From Apostichopus japonicus (taxonomy: Eukaryota; Echinodermata; Holothuroidea; Aspidochirotida; Stichopodidae), in NCBI RefSeq assembly GCF_037975245.1, contig NC_092569.1:19337501-19401500 (forward strand): DNA of 64,000 nucleotides, in the 5' to 3' direction. Position numbers and translations under genes: made by a program. The notes under the pieces are model-generated. The model was not told the DNA's origin and did not search any database. It was given only the letters and a program-made list of their open reading frames with translations. Each line of letters opens with the position of its first letter. Within the stretch, counting starts at the first letter, position 1. Below are positions 45,165 to 58,776 of the stretch, one piece after another.

Positions 45165-47360
45165 TATTCGACATTCTGTAAGTTAACATTGTTTTTTTTT
45201 GTCTATACGTTTTAAGAAAAGTCAACCTGGCTACGAAAAACCAAACAACGAACAGAACCAACTGGTCCGCTTTAAACCTCAGTCACATTACACCGAGACT
45301 GTGAGGTGTGCATTGCGATTCCTCTAGAGGGGCAAATACTGTAGCACATGCTCTAACACAAACTGCTGAGACGACCTTTGTTGTGTAATAAACAATACAT
45401 GTTGCTGTTGCCAGTCCCGAGTAGATATTGAATAAACCAGCTAGTATGTTGTCACGAGGCAAAAAATAGCTAAAATGACCTAATGTAGTGCTTGTTTTAG
45501 CATTTTATCAGTTACCATCATTGCTTGGTTGTGTCATTGTGAAAGCATAGTTTTAAGTACAGAGGATGTCAAAATAAGTAAGATTGGAGGTGATATAAAT
45601 CATTTTAGAAATTATTTGGTTAAATGTTGATATTACTCCATGTGAGATGCCTCTGTTGACATACAAATAGATGGCAGTATTTACATTTACAGTACTATCA
45701 GAATACAGGTTCATTCGTTTCGTTCCTGTTAATGGTGATTATAATCAAAGACATTATAGAGACCTCAGCTATCATGTGTGGTTGGCAGGATCTGTCAGTT
45801 GAAAACTTCAATCCATGTTTTTGGGGGTCTTGAAAGTGACTAGTTTTATGTGTAAGTCAATGGAACGATTAATTGTGGTACGACATCTATACCGTGGTTC
45901 GACTGCACACTGTCTGTCGGTCTACTACGTATCTATATAAACCGTTTATAGTGTAATTGTTTGCGGACCTTCCTATAGCTAGCTATTAATCACTAAGTCA
46001 CTGAGTCACTTATAAGTCACTGGTTTATGGAGGTAGTAAACAAGAACTGATGCGACTATCGTTTCAGCAGACGTATAAGATATGATTTGTAATCATTGTA
46101 GTGCACGCATGTACTATCAACATCTGAGATATATCAAACAACCCGGACGTCTTTTCGGTAAAAGATACTACACGAAATTATTTTTTGTTGAGTATTTCAG
46201 TAATGATATATAACATGAAGCAAAACATGATTAAAATACATTACACATAATCTGAAACAATAATTGTTTGGGAAACAAGTTGATGCTATATACTTGAAAT
46301 TATCAGGCACAAGATACGGTTAGCTCACGTTTAAAGAATGCTTGTGCCTTGGTTAGTTATTCACGATGTAACTTCAATCGAAAGTCTGAGACATATAAAA
46401 CAACACATTCGTAATTTACGGTAAAAAGTAAACACATGTTACACTTCGTGTTGAGTCTTAAAGTTATGAAATATAACCTGAAGATATATGATAGAAAAAT
46501 GTTCATTCTATTATCTTGACTTTTATTAGACAGTAGATATACGGTTTGTTGTTGTTGTGGTAAAGAATGGATCAGCCATGATTTCTTCTTTTCGATTTTA
46601 AGTCATTAACACATGGTTCATTTTTGGTATATATACCCCCCTGTAAGTTTTGCAAAGCCCTGATGTGAAATTTTGATCATTATTGTAAATCGTTGCTTAA
46701 TGATTTTCAGTATTTATGTTGCATACCCTTTCTGCAGTTACTAAATGTAGCACAGTATCTCACTTGCCCTTTACCTTTTAGAGTATACAGACAAGTCTAC
46801 TTTTGATATACTCTTTGAATTCAGTAAAATTTAAATGAATTATATATAATAATGTTTTAACTATTACCATATATGGATCCCATTCTCCAGGGACGTATTA
46901 TGCTGGACTTTAAAGGTGAAGGAGGGGGGGGGGGGCAAAATTCCGACTGATTTATAAATCTGAACTTTTATGGAAAGGCCAAAGGCGAACAAATAATTTC
47001 ATAAAGGAAGAGGACTGCCCTGGGTTCATTGAAACTGACTCCTACGTAGAGGTGGGGGGGGGGGGGGGTCTGGAGGTCCTCCCCACTTTCTGTTTTTAAG
47101 TATAGACGTCAAAAGGCACATTTCAACCTGACATAAAAGCGTTTCATCTAATACATCGTAACGTTTACTCACGAAAAAGATATTTGAATAGGAACATGTC
47201 GACAAATAAGTTCAGTTTCATCTTTCAAAAATTACCTGGGAATATTTTCACTTTCTAACTTCGACAAACAGTTCAATCTGATGTGCAATTGGCAGAAAAC
47301 GTGACACATGTACAGAAACATCAAGAAGCATCATAATAATTATTATTATGATTGTAGTTA
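45165..47360. repeat. Head block of unit C, repeated at 61.75-64.0 kb
   Basis: Near-collinear with 61749-64000: shared ATTCGACATTCTGTAAGTTA, GATTCCTCTAGAGG, GACGTATTATGCTGGACTTT and matching poly-G runs (46,921 and 47,054 versus 63,610 and 63,739). No gene recognised. It marks the period of the tandem duplication, about 16.6 kb. Confidence 0.75.
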
Positions 47361-49238
47361 TTAGTTATAAAATCCAGGTAAATTAGAAGTAGCACTATAA
47401 ACGAAAGGTTGTGCTGATAAAAAGTAACAATGAACTCAAATGACCCCCCTCCCAACTGATTGAGGTAGTCACCTGAATCTAGGGGAGGGTGAGGGGCATG
47501 TAGTGGTGTTTTGCTCCTCCAAACCCTAGAAGAATTAAAAAAAAGGTTCATTCTGAGGCATAACTACATTTATATAGGTCTATATAATGTAGGTCTATGA
47601 CGAAGCTCTAAAAGGAACATTTTGCTAATAAAATGTAATGATTTACAATTTATTTTCTAACTGATTTAGGAAGGGGCCTCAACCGTCACCAGACGTACCA
47701 ATGTGTTTGTGATGGAGGGAGTAACTGCAGGTCACTGAAACTGTTTTATATCAATTTACGGGATATGGGGTCATAGAACCCAGATTTATTTTAAATTTAG
47801 ATGTGAAATTGTCTGAGGCATATACCATAAATGTGGTCCAAATAGGTAGCCCATAACGCATTTTTATTGATACTCTGTATGAGATTGTTATAAAATTAGA
47901 AAAAAAAAACATTCTTCCCCGGCTGACGATCTGAGGTGGTCCCCAGCTCAATTTTTCACACCATTGCCCTCCATTGCCCCTGTATTGGTGGTGAAACTCC
48001 CCCTGCATTTGAGAGAAGCTTAGGATTTATACTCCAGAGAAGACTTTATAATATCGAAGACACCACCTTCAGCTCCTCCCATCAGACATACAAACTGGGC
48101 TCATGTGAAACACCGAAGGAGAGACGTTTAAATAGAAGTGAAGTGCACAAGTGGGTGAGGGAGTGAAACATAGTTCAATCGGAGATTTCTAGATTCAGTG
48201 TGCACAGAATTTGACCACCCGTGTCCCCCTCCCTATTTCAACACCCGAGCCGAAAAGGTGTGAGCTTATATTTGTTCTTAACATATTAGCATATTATGCA
48301 TTTATATGCCAGGGTGTTATAACACACTAACACGTGTTATGTTTTGGGAGCATGCGGGAGCTAGATAGGTTAAAGATACAATACAGTAAATCGTAGTGGT
48401 ATTAAATATATATATTTTTTAATTTTTTTAAAAAAATTTTTATATTTTTATATAATATAAAATATTTTTATATATATTTTATTTTTATTTTTATATAATA
48501 TAAAATATTTTTATATTTTATATTTTTTATATTTTTATCTATTTTTTTAACACAGGCCGCAATAAAATGTGCCTCTAGCATAACACGTGTTATCATGTTA
48601 TAACACAGATGCATATAAATGCGCAATATATTCAAGTCGAAAACGCTATTATAAGCAACTGTACAATTCGGTTCGGGTGATTTCAACCCCCCACACAATC
48701 CATGTCGTCTTAATACATGTCAATGGGTCCTCACGACAAGATATTTGAATAGGAACATGCTGACAAAAATAATCGTTCAGTCTGAGATTACTAAAAAAGA
48801 ATCCGACCAACCGTCCGTCTGCTGCCCCCCACCCCTCACCCCCGCATATCAACCCTCACATAAAACCATTTCATCGTAACGGAACAGCTCAATATGACGT
48901 GCAATTAATAGAAAGCGTGACGCATGTACAGACACATCAAGAAGCATCATAATAATAACTATTATATTTGTAGTTATTCGTCATAAGATCCGGGTAATAT
49001 TTTCCTCGTGTTTATACAATATATTGGAACAAACCATTATACTGTAGCTTTCAGAAACCATCTTTAATTACATGCAAATGACCCTAAAGGAAGGTCACAA
49101 GATGAAAAATTCCATTCTTGCCGGTGACAAATGCTCCTCCGTACTTTTATTTATTCCCGCTTTGCCAAAGTGTGCTTTACATCGATTTAGTTTGATTCAG
49201 TGTTTCATAGAGAATCAGCCAGAAAATATTATTTCATA
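47361..49238 (+). repeat. Upstream block of unit C
   Basis: Homologous to 4.85-6.25 kb, with the MITE inserted at 48,242. The ~200 bases before the leader are well conserved with copy A, so the promoter, if present, may survive. Confidence 0.6.
48242..48679. mobile_element. 438-bp palindromic MITE with terminal inverted repeats
   Basis: Starts CACCCGAGCCGAA and ends with its inverse complement TTCGGTTCGGGTG (one mismatch). Flanked by a 7-bp direct repeat ATTTCAA (48235-48241 and 48680-48686); the empty site in unit A (5676-5682) has one copy. Subterminal sequence is also an imperfect inverted repeat (GCATTTATATGC, GTGTTATAACA, TAACACGTGTTATG on both arms) around an A/T-only core. No coding capacity. 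Superfamily uncertain; a 7-8 bp duplication would suit a hAT- or related group. Confidence 0.8.
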
Positions 49239-49321
49239 ATGTGGATCCCAAGAAAGCTACGATTTCTTGTACAAATTTGTTCTTTGTCCTGTCAAGAAAT
49301 ATAATCTGTTTCCACGGAGAG
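49239..49321 (+). pseudogene. Copy C exon 1: frameshifted leader
   Basis: Opens MWIPRKLRFLVQICSLSC as in copy A, but one T is missing in the TTTTGTTTC stretch and the frame stops after 21 codons. The donor GAG|GTGAGT is intact. Confidence 0.8.
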
Positions 49322-52300
49322 GTGAGTACATTTTTTCCATTCTAATATTTCAGACTTTGTGGAATTTAATTTACCATAAAACTGTGATTATTATATAACT
49401 AATTTAACGGTAATTTTACCTATTTCAATAAATAAAATGTTAAATACCATTTTAAATATCCCAATTTATAAAATAGTACAAACATTTCCATCGGTTAGGT
49501 AGATTTTAAATCCCGTTAGTTTTTCTGTCTTTAGATGGATTTTAACTTAAACAAATTTCAATAACTATTCTCAACAGGCTTGCTAAAAAAACTCAAAAGC
49601 AAACAAAAAACAAATGGGTTCTTAAATGTTAAACCACAGCTGTGTGTGTAGTTTTTATTAGTTGTTATCCCAAATAAAGGTCGTACATTTCAAAACAGAA
49701 ATCATTTTTATTTGATTTCCAGATATGAAAGCTATATGTATGAAAAATACGTGATATTTAAAGTGATGTGAAAAGTGTAAAGTATTTTGTAATGACAGTT
49801 TTGCATATAGTTGTCATCTCTCAGTGTAGGCCATGCACGAGAAATCAATATTAATTTCATTTTGAATGAAATTCCATAAGTTAAACCTAGTCGTGACAAA
49901 TACATGGCATTTAAATTTCGTCCTCTTTGAATATACATTTGTAGGAACTTTTGCTCAGAAAACTTTCCTGATTATTCTAAACAAAAGTTTGTATAATAAA
50001 GAGACTGTAAAATTTCACTCGCGTCACAGGCCGTCATTTAAAACAATGTATAGACAGTATTATATAATGTATTTGTCTCAATAGGTTTGTGTGTTTCTAT
50101 ATTGTTGTCATCTCCCAATAAAGGTCCACCTTGTTCAAAAGGGATTTAATTTTTTAGATCTATTTCAATTGATTTCCAGAAGTCAAATCTAAGTACAACA
50201 AAAAACATGGTATATAAACCTCGCTCTCGTTGGACAAGCAGTTGTACAATCTATCTCTCATTAAACAGCAAACTCAGTGCTGTTTGATATTCTCGAAAAA
50301 TGAATTTCTATTCTTTCAAATTAACCGACTGTTCACTTGTCTTTATAAAGCTACATCATATATCTTTAGTTTCATTAGAGTTCTCTAAAATACCAATTAA
50401 AGTATATTATTTAGCTTGATTGTGAGATATTGAAGTCAATTCTTTCAATTATTTATCAAATGTGATTGCGATTGATCAAACAAAGACATCTGTCTAAAGC
50501 CTGCTGCTATTTTACATTAAGAGTAAATAACATCCCATCTCGTCCATTCTGAGAACTTTAAGTGCCTGTCATGTTACTATTGTTTCTAACCACACCAAAC
50601 TCAGACGAAACTTGATTGAGTGAATCAAGTTCAAACGACTGTGACTGCAGTATTATCGTAGTTTATAATAAAAAAAAAATGTATTCAAAATGTTGCATTA
50701 CTTTAAAATTGAGGGCATACATTTTTTGAACCAGTTAGGATCAACTTTACAAAATTTCAAATTAAATGTCCCTGAACTATGTTGTATATATATTCAATAT
50801 ATATTCTAGACTACTATTAAAATGTCTAGGAATGACCCCAAAAAATGAAGAAGAAGATGGAGTCGAGAGGAATGTATAATGATCAAATTCTGAAAGTGTA
50901 TGTAAATTAAAACAGTCATGACTATATTTCTCAAACAGATCAATCTAGAATACAATTATTTTATAAAAATTAAATCAAATCAAACAAATTCAATACTTTT
51001 ATTTTTAAGATCTAAATTTGTTCAAATTTAGGTTTGGGTCAACTTTATTTAAACATTTACTTTGTTAATAGTTTTCGTTGAGTGCACAGTTTGTCTACTC
51101 AATAATTTTACTTGCATTTTCGTCACTTGAAATTCCTCATACAATTCCGTCAAACATCTGCAGCTTTAAGAATAACTTACATTGTCAATTCATTCTTCAT
51201 TGTCACGATAAAGTAATCTACAAAATATTGAAAGATAAATGTTCCCCCTCCCCCATAAAAAAGAGAAGAAAAATAAGAAAGAGAGGCGGTAGCCTAAAAG
51301 CGATATCGTAGATTTTTAGTACGGTAACAAGATCGCTGATTCAATCTGTTGTAGACGCTATTTTCACATTGGTAAGAGTATCTTTATCTACAGACGCTCT
51401 TTACCTTATTTCTAAATCCAACCGAACAAGAAACAAACGCTTAAAGATGCTATGTAGCTATAAATTATAAGGTTAAGAACTATATATTATTTAGATAGTT
51501 GTCAATGAACTAACAGCGTTAAAAGAGTTTCTGTGTTAAGACTGTTAGAGTGTATCTTACGATAATTGATGCTTAATTCTCCCATCAAAGCAGTAGACCT
51601 CGGCTTAATTCATTGCTTCAAAACACAAACTTGAAGAGAAATCTGTCTAGCGGTTGCGTTTGCATTTGGTTAATGTATAAGGTTAACGGTTCTTTATAAT
51701 CGGCAAATTTAAAAAGACAACGTAGAAACACTGTAATTCATATCTAGGTCTAATTTTAACGGTTCGAGATAATGAGTACAAGAGTTTATTTGTGTGTTGT
51801 AACGGCGTTCTTTAGATTGAAAAGTAAACTTCATTGCATTAAAGTAACGTTTCCAATGGGTGATCAAAGGAAACGCAAGTCTTAGTTGAAAGCGAATCCG
51901 CACTCTTAATTTGTCATTATTGAAATTTGGATAATTCTCTACAGTTATTAATCCTTGAGAGCAATATAAGCACTTAATGAAAGCTGTTAAACACTGATCA
52001 GTAAAAAAAAAATTATATGTCTGAAGAACTGAAACTATGGTATATTGATAACAAAAATTCTCGTTATTTTTGTGTACTTAGTTCAATGAAATACTTAAAG
52101 CGAATCTTAAACTATTCACTGTAAAATGTATCAATTTTTTTCAAGAATAATGATAAAAAAAACTCTCTCTGACTCGCCTTCAACATTTTTCGGAATATAC
52201 AAAAATCAACACAAACCATTCATTGTACTATTTTCTGAAAAAGTTAACAGAATTTCTGTTTACTTGGCTTCATGATCCCAATGCATTTCAACATGCAACA

Positions 52301-52585
52301 TTTTATGAATTTTAGAACATTTATGACTGAACTCGATTCCAACTCCTAATACACTAGCTTTACCTCAATCCTCGCTGTTATTACTCAAGTAAAGTATAGG
52401 GAAGTATTCGCCATTTGCAGGAAATGGGCACAGCCGACTCAATCTCGTACATATGCCTTCATAGTTCACGACTGAACATAAACTGTAAATAAGTTAACGA
52501 CAAATTGAAAATGTAGGGGAAAATATGTTAACTATATTTATTGCTGATAACATATGTATGATGCTTTTGATTTTCTTTTACTCAG
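49322..52585 (+). other. Copy C intron 1
   Basis: Homologous to copy A intron 1 across its length. No exon seen. Confidence 0.6.
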
Positions 52586-52628
52586 AGTAATCAACAACTC
52601 TTCGTAGGAGCGACTGAAAAAGTTCACA
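52586..52628 (+). CDS. Copy C exon 2: linker
   Basis: 43 nt, three fewer than A and B (SNQQLFVGATEKVH plus one base), phase preserved. Confidence 0.6.
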
Positions 52629-53782
52629 GTGAGTGTTTATTCATTTTCTATTAATTAACGTTTTTCTTATTTTTCAATCTCCTGTTATCGTACAATTTCT
52701 CATTGATTGATATTTTCATTCCTCATAATCCATGCCAAACATTTGTCACGGCAACATCCGTTAATATTATTATGATCACTAACTCTCGTGTAATATTAGA
52801 AGAGAAATATTTCTTCTACTTATTACTTCCTTCAGTCACAAGCAAGTATCACATTTCGGCATAAGAAATAACGATAGTTTTTTTTACAAATCTTCGACAC
52901 TATATATCTGAACTTTGTACACATATTGCATGATAAAGCCTTTAATTATTTGTCAACATATTATACGGTTTACGTTGTGAATTAGTAAAGGATGTGTTAA
53001 ATATTTGTCGATGAATGCGCCCATTTTTATAGCAGTTTTTTATCACTTTATTTAAAAACTATTTAAAAGGTTATTTACATTTGATTGCTAAACTTGCAGA
53101 TTATCTAAGCAACCTTGCGAAATTATCATTCAAGTTTTTTTTAATCGGGTATATAAATTTGTGTACCAAATATTAAGCTTTCACATTTCTGTCATATATG
53201 TTCCAAGATTATATTCTGTACAAAAGTAAGAAACCTGAAGTAAACTTTTCTTGGAAAGGAAGTGATGTCTGAATTGAGTTTAAATTTCAAAAGCAAATTA
53301 GTAATATATTATGTTGTTATGTTTTTCAGGATATCCTTTCATTTTGTTATTGTTTTTTTTTTATAGTTTATCCGATACTAAAAACTTTGATTTTCATAAC
53401 TTTCACTAAGCTTGAATTTTACGATTAGTCCAAATTTGACCATTTATTATTGGTATAACGTTACTGCAACTATTTAGAGAAGTGTCTTTGTGACGAAATT
53501 TTCAGTAATTTGTGTTTCATTCATAACATATCACTGAATATTCAAGATTAGAGAAGGCATACCAGGCTATCTTTACTTATATCAATTGTATTATTATTAT
53601 TTTGGCATTTCTAGCATTATGTCGAGATGAAACATTTGATTGTTTAATTAAACTCCTTTTTGTTTTCATAATCTGGCTGATTCACGGATAAACTTCTATC
53701 TTTATATGATAACCTAATAATACATCTTGAAGACAACTGAGTTCTCATGATATCAGAATCACCACTTGTTCTCCTTTGACAG
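52629..53782 (+). other. Copy C intron 2
   Basis: Homologous to copy A intron 2. The segment that seeded the minisatellite in B is deleted (around 53,605-53,620). No exon seen. Confidence 0.55.
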
Positions 53783-53949
53783 ACTATTTTTTCCTTTATC
53801 AACGTCCTGAATACCCAAGAGATTGTCACGAAGTGTTGCATCGTTGTTCATCTACAAGTTCCAGTGGTGTTTATCTCATTAAACCAGACGGCTATGCCGA
53901 ACCTTTCGAAGTCTACTGTGATAACACCGTAGATGATGGCGGATGGACG
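53783..53949 (+). CDS. Copy C exon 3: start of FReD1
   Basis: 167 nt, open; YFFLYQRPEYPRDCHEV to DDGGWT|GTACGT. Confidence 0.7.
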
Positions 53950-54447
53950 GTACGTAGTTCAAAATGTATTATGAATGTTGATGCCAAACATCAGTCGGAT
54001 ATTCAGCTAATTTCACCTAAATGAGCAAAGTTGTGTATTATTAGCTCTCATGTTCTCCTAATCCTTTAAATAATTTTATCATCATGTTTACTTTTTTATA
54101 CTTTCTTCATAAAACTCATGTTAAGTTGATTACAATATACATTTCCTACTGAAATACAAAAAAAAATGTACAATTTACCATGCTAGAACTCGTTTTATTT
54201 GTCATCCTTTCCATAATGTATCATAATTTGTATATGAAATACTTCTTCGCTCCGGTTGTCAGCTTTTTAAGATCTTCAAATGGGATTGCTTCTGCAGTGG
54301 TTCACAATCAGCCTTGAATTTAAACTTTATGTCACAAAATAAAGGAAAAAGGGAAAAAAGTTAATGAATGGTAAGCTTTATTAATAATTCTAATTTAACT
54401 TAGTATCTCCTATGAATTATGTTAAAATTATTTGTTGTTTCATGCAG

Positions 54448-54712
54448 ATCATACAACGTCGGTTTGATGGATCGATACGTTTTAATCGCAGCTGGGAAGA
54501 TTATCAGCTAGGATTTGGTTTTCTTTCGAGTGAATTATGGATTGGTAATAAGAGGCTTTCATACTTAACCAATCAAAAGAGATATCAACTCCGTATTGAC
54601 TTGACGACAACAGATGGTTCGTCTTTTTATGTGACGTATGACACATTCCGAATAAGCGATGACTTCAGCAACTACAAGCTCGTCAAAGCAGATATAACCA
54701 GTGGAACAGTAG
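54448..54712 (+). CDS. Copy C exon 4: middle of FReD1
   Basis: 265 nt, open; differs from copy A at only a few residues (SIRFNRS, ITSGTVG). The read-through frame continues to 54849 as in A. Confidence 0.7.
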
Positions 54713-55543
54713 GTAAATATATAGAAAACCTTTCAGATACGTGTATTAATGTCTCAAATAAGTCTTATCTGGTCGATAGAAGATTCGATATATATGAAGA
54801 AATAAGGATGCAGGATTTCGAAGGATATCACGAATTTCAAGCTAACTAAAATTGTCACGATTAAGGAGTGTGATGATACCTTTATCAATATTGAAGCTTA
54901 TAAGTTTTTTGTTTTGTTTACTTCCCTTCACCTTAATTCCTGTTTCTACTACACTGTTTTTGTTGTGAATTATGTGAAGAAAAAAATTAACACAATGAAC
55001 TAAATTGAACTTACTAATTAACTCCCATAGTTACACCCTTCTGTATATACAACCTATGTCTACAGCTATATAATCTCCTAAGCTTAATCTTCATCTAATC
55101 TATTCATTCTATTTTTGCTCTATTCATTGTGTTTTGTCTAATTTAGCCAACTGCCTGTCCAACTGACTTGTTGAAAGTTAGTTTGAATTTTCAAATTAAA
55201 AAATTGTCTTCGTTTCAGCTTGTCTCTGACGAAGATCTAGCTATGGTTGATAAGCCAGGCCCTCTAACCTATTCAGTTTACGAAATATTTTCGCAACAAC
55301 TAGAACGATCTTGAAATGTCACAGTTCCTTCTTGCGTGTTAATACTTTTATACAAAATGGTGAGGTTGTGGAGTATAAAAACTCAGACTCGGAACATATT
55401 CCGTAATTTACAGAAATTGTCAACCAAACACCAAACCACTGCTTGAAGTTCTAACCCTCTATTTAACAAAATTCGTTATTTTTCGTTAAAAAGTTCATAA
55501 TATGAATAGCTAATTTTTAAGTATTTTTTTCTTATTCTGTTAG
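54713..55543 (+). other. Copy C intron 4
   Basis: Begins with the 45-codon read-through frame shared with copy A (to 54849). The rest is homologous to copy A and shows no exon. Confidence 0.5.
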
Positions 55544-55779
55544 GCTATGCAAATAACTACATCGAGTGGTGTCCAACAAATAAAATCTACAATGAGTGCC
55601 AACTTTGCGAGGCTACCTGTGCAGATCCTGATAGTTGTGTCAATACCTCCTGCAAAGGATCTCATTCGTGTGTCTGTTCTGAAGGATTTTTGATGAACGG
55701 TGATAACTGCATTAGAATAGAGGACTGCGGATGTTACATCGAAAGTGAAACAGATGGAGAGAAAGGTGTATTGTTAATA
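55544..55779 (+). CDS. Copy C exon 5: TIL domain
   Basis: 236 nt, open, all TIL cysteines kept; CSEGF replaces CPGGF. Confidence 0.7.
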
Positions 55780-55983
55780 GTAAGTATTTCATTTCAGATT
55801 GTGATATCTATTACCAACAGTGTAACAATTTCAACTTTGGATATACACACTTTTGCCAGTAAAGTTAGGAAAACTGATATATCTTGTGCGTGTTTGCAGT
55901 ATTTCATATTATCACTACTTGAAGAAACCTTTTCAAATCCCTCAAGTTACTTATGATACGTGTAACGATTTTCTACTCTCCAG

Positions 55984-56286
55984 GAAGGAGGAATTTACGT
56001 CTCTCCAAACTGTGACAAGAAATGTTCTTGTACGAATAATCATCTTTCGTGTGACGATAGTTATCAATGCGATTCTAACGCAGATTGTGAAGAAAGGAAC
56101 GGTCTGTTACAATGTTACTGAGACGGCACACAGTGTAGGCCTACAGGCGGCACAGTCCCTTCTGACTGTAAAGAACTGTACAACAATGGCGAGAGAACAA
56201 GTGGCGTTTATGAAATCAAACCCACCATTTGGCCTGACTCTCCGTTTGAAGTTTACTGTAATATGTCTGACGGGGGAGGCTGGACG
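55984..56286 (+). pseudogene. Copy C exon 6 with 18-nt deletion and stop
   Basis: 303 nt. The deletion joins TACTG to AGACGG and so removes CPPGFSG of the EGF-like part; the junction codon is TGA (56119-56121). The frame after the junction is otherwise open through DGGGWT. Confidence 0.85.
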
Positions 56287-56806
56287 GTAAGTGTGACGGT
56301 TTTTCTTAAGCCAGTGATCCGCAAGCTTTTAGGTAGACGACACACAAGTCATCCATGAATACCAAACCACGACCCACCAGAGCCCAATCCCTCATAACGG
56401 ACGTTCAAAATACATAAAAGCTAGTTTGGATTGTGAATATGATGTTCGATTTGATACCCGTAAGCTAGTTTAAACAACGTTGCGGTATGTAGAACACGGG
56501 ATTAGGCTGCCCTTTAGACGGAGAAAGTTGAATGCCTAATTTATTGCCACTAGGAGCGCATTCCCTAAGAGGAAGCATTCTCTATGTTGTGTTAGTAATT
56601 TCAGGAATTTATTAGTAGAAACTTCATGAAACTTTACATATTGGTTGTTCTTTGGATAAGGGTTGATTTTTTTTGTGTAATTTTTATATTAACGGGCAAT
56701 AGTTATGGCATCAAAATATTGGTGGTGAGAACCACTTCTAAATGACTGTAATGATGTAATACATGTATGTTCCTTAAGAACTAAATATTTACGTTGATTG
56801 TTTTAG

Positions 56807-57071
56807 GTACTCCAGCGTCGCGTTGATGATTCACAAGACTTTTATCTTTATTGGGATGACTACAAGATTGGCTTTGGTAATCGAAGTCGGAACTTTTGGC
56901 TCGGAAATGAAAAGATATATAGCTTGACGAACCAAAGACAGTATGAACTTCGGATCGACTTAGTTGGCCGTTACGGCGCCCCTTACTACGCCAAATACGA
57001 TTTATTTCGTATCAGTGACGAGAACGATAACTTCAGGCTAGATGTTGGAGATTATTCTGACGGAGATGCAG
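56807..57071 (+). CDS. Copy C exon 7: middle of FReD2
   Basis: 265 nt, open, one residue different from copy A (VLQRR for VFQRR). Confidence 0.7.
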
Positions 57072-58776
57072 GTAGGTTAATTTCTGCCGAATTATCAATC
57101 ATTTCCTGTTATTTTCGTCAGTTTGACATCATATATCATGCTTATATCTCCCGAATTATCAATCCTATCATGTTATTTTTTTTTTGTCAGTTTGACATAA
57201 TATATATTGTTTATTTAAGAACGAAGTATGTAGTACTATTTGTATGATATAATGCACTATCCAATCACTTACTTGTTTATACACAATGTTTTGTCTTTGC
57301 TGATGATTCGACGGCAGATCCTGGTGACTTACTGTGGTAATAGTTTGTTGATCCAAGGAAGGTGCATATATCTAGTAGGTAGAAATCTCTGGACAAATAG
57401 CTGGACCTTTGGACCTACGAACACTCAAAATCAAGACACTTCAGTTAGTATCATATAATCCCGCCATATCATACAGTACCTAATTATGTTTATACTTCTT
57501 TGCATAAGGCACATACATAGGGAAAAGATCAGTAATTTATATTCGACAAGATAGACCGAATACTAGCAGTAATTGTTAATGTTATCAGACATGTAATGTA
57601 ACGACCAAATATTACAAATCCATACTCAAAAGGAAAATATGGAAATATCACAGGGTAAGATGATGATGTACCCTACGCAAATCTTTATGCACACGTACAG
57701 ACACACACGCGTGCGCACAAGCACAAACTTAAATATGCATATTGTATCATTGTACGGTGCTGGACTCCCGAGTAGCTCGTGTTTAGAGGGTACGATAACA
57801 GATCTTGACAATTGGAGTTGTTTTAAGTGGTAGGCTAACAATTCTAGATATGAACGATTCGTTAAAGTTGATCTCTATTGATTGATTTATTTACTCCTTC
57901 TTCTATCAAATTGTTGTCAGCGATAAGTGCTGTAAGCAAAGATATCACATTTATTCATACCGCCAGCATGCTCGATAAAAGTAACGATGATGAGATTATT
58001 CTCGTTCGAATACAAAACAGCTGCAGTCGACATGCGTGCTCGCCTAGAACAGCTACGTCATAAAATATCATTGTAGGTCATGTAAAAAAAAGCGGAGCTT
58101 CAACAGCTGACAGCATCAATTAAATATATTCTTAACTATTACATAGCAACAGTAAACCAAATACACCGTAGCTGTTCTTGTAAAGGAAAGCCGGATCTCT
58201 TGTAATGTTACACTGAAAAAGAACTGTTCTGCATGACAATTGTCCTCTACTCCAGTTTTGAAAACTTATATATAAAAATAAAATCAGATGTAAGGATGAC
58301 AAAACAAAGTTATTCAAAATGAGGACACATGAATGAACTTCTTTTAATTCACAAACGGCCAGATCGGCGAACTCTTGCGGCACTTATGTATGTTACGACG
58401 AAAGTAACGCATACTTCGACCATGTGGGATTTTTTTTTATTTTTTATTGATATCATCATGAAAGAAAATTCGTTACAAAAAAACAAAAACAAACTTAACG
58501 CTTTTACAATAATAATACTAGTTCAATAACAACATAATAAGCCAAACATAATAGTTGATAACCCCTTTCCCTTCCCTCTTCGCCTTCTATTTATTTTCAT
58601 TTGTAATGATCATAGACAATACACGACGTTTAGTTTAGCACAAGTTAATCAAAACCACATGTAAGTGTCAATATCTAATTATTGGAATAACATTTTGCTA
58701 AGTATACTGAATCGATGCAATGAACTAAATTTTTAAATTTCTTTCTGTTTCTTCTTCTTTTGTTTTTATTCAACAG
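57072..58776 (+). other. Copy C intron 7
   Basis: The first ~1 kb is almost identical to copy A intron 7; the last ~350 bases are less similar. No exon seen. Confidence 0.6.
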
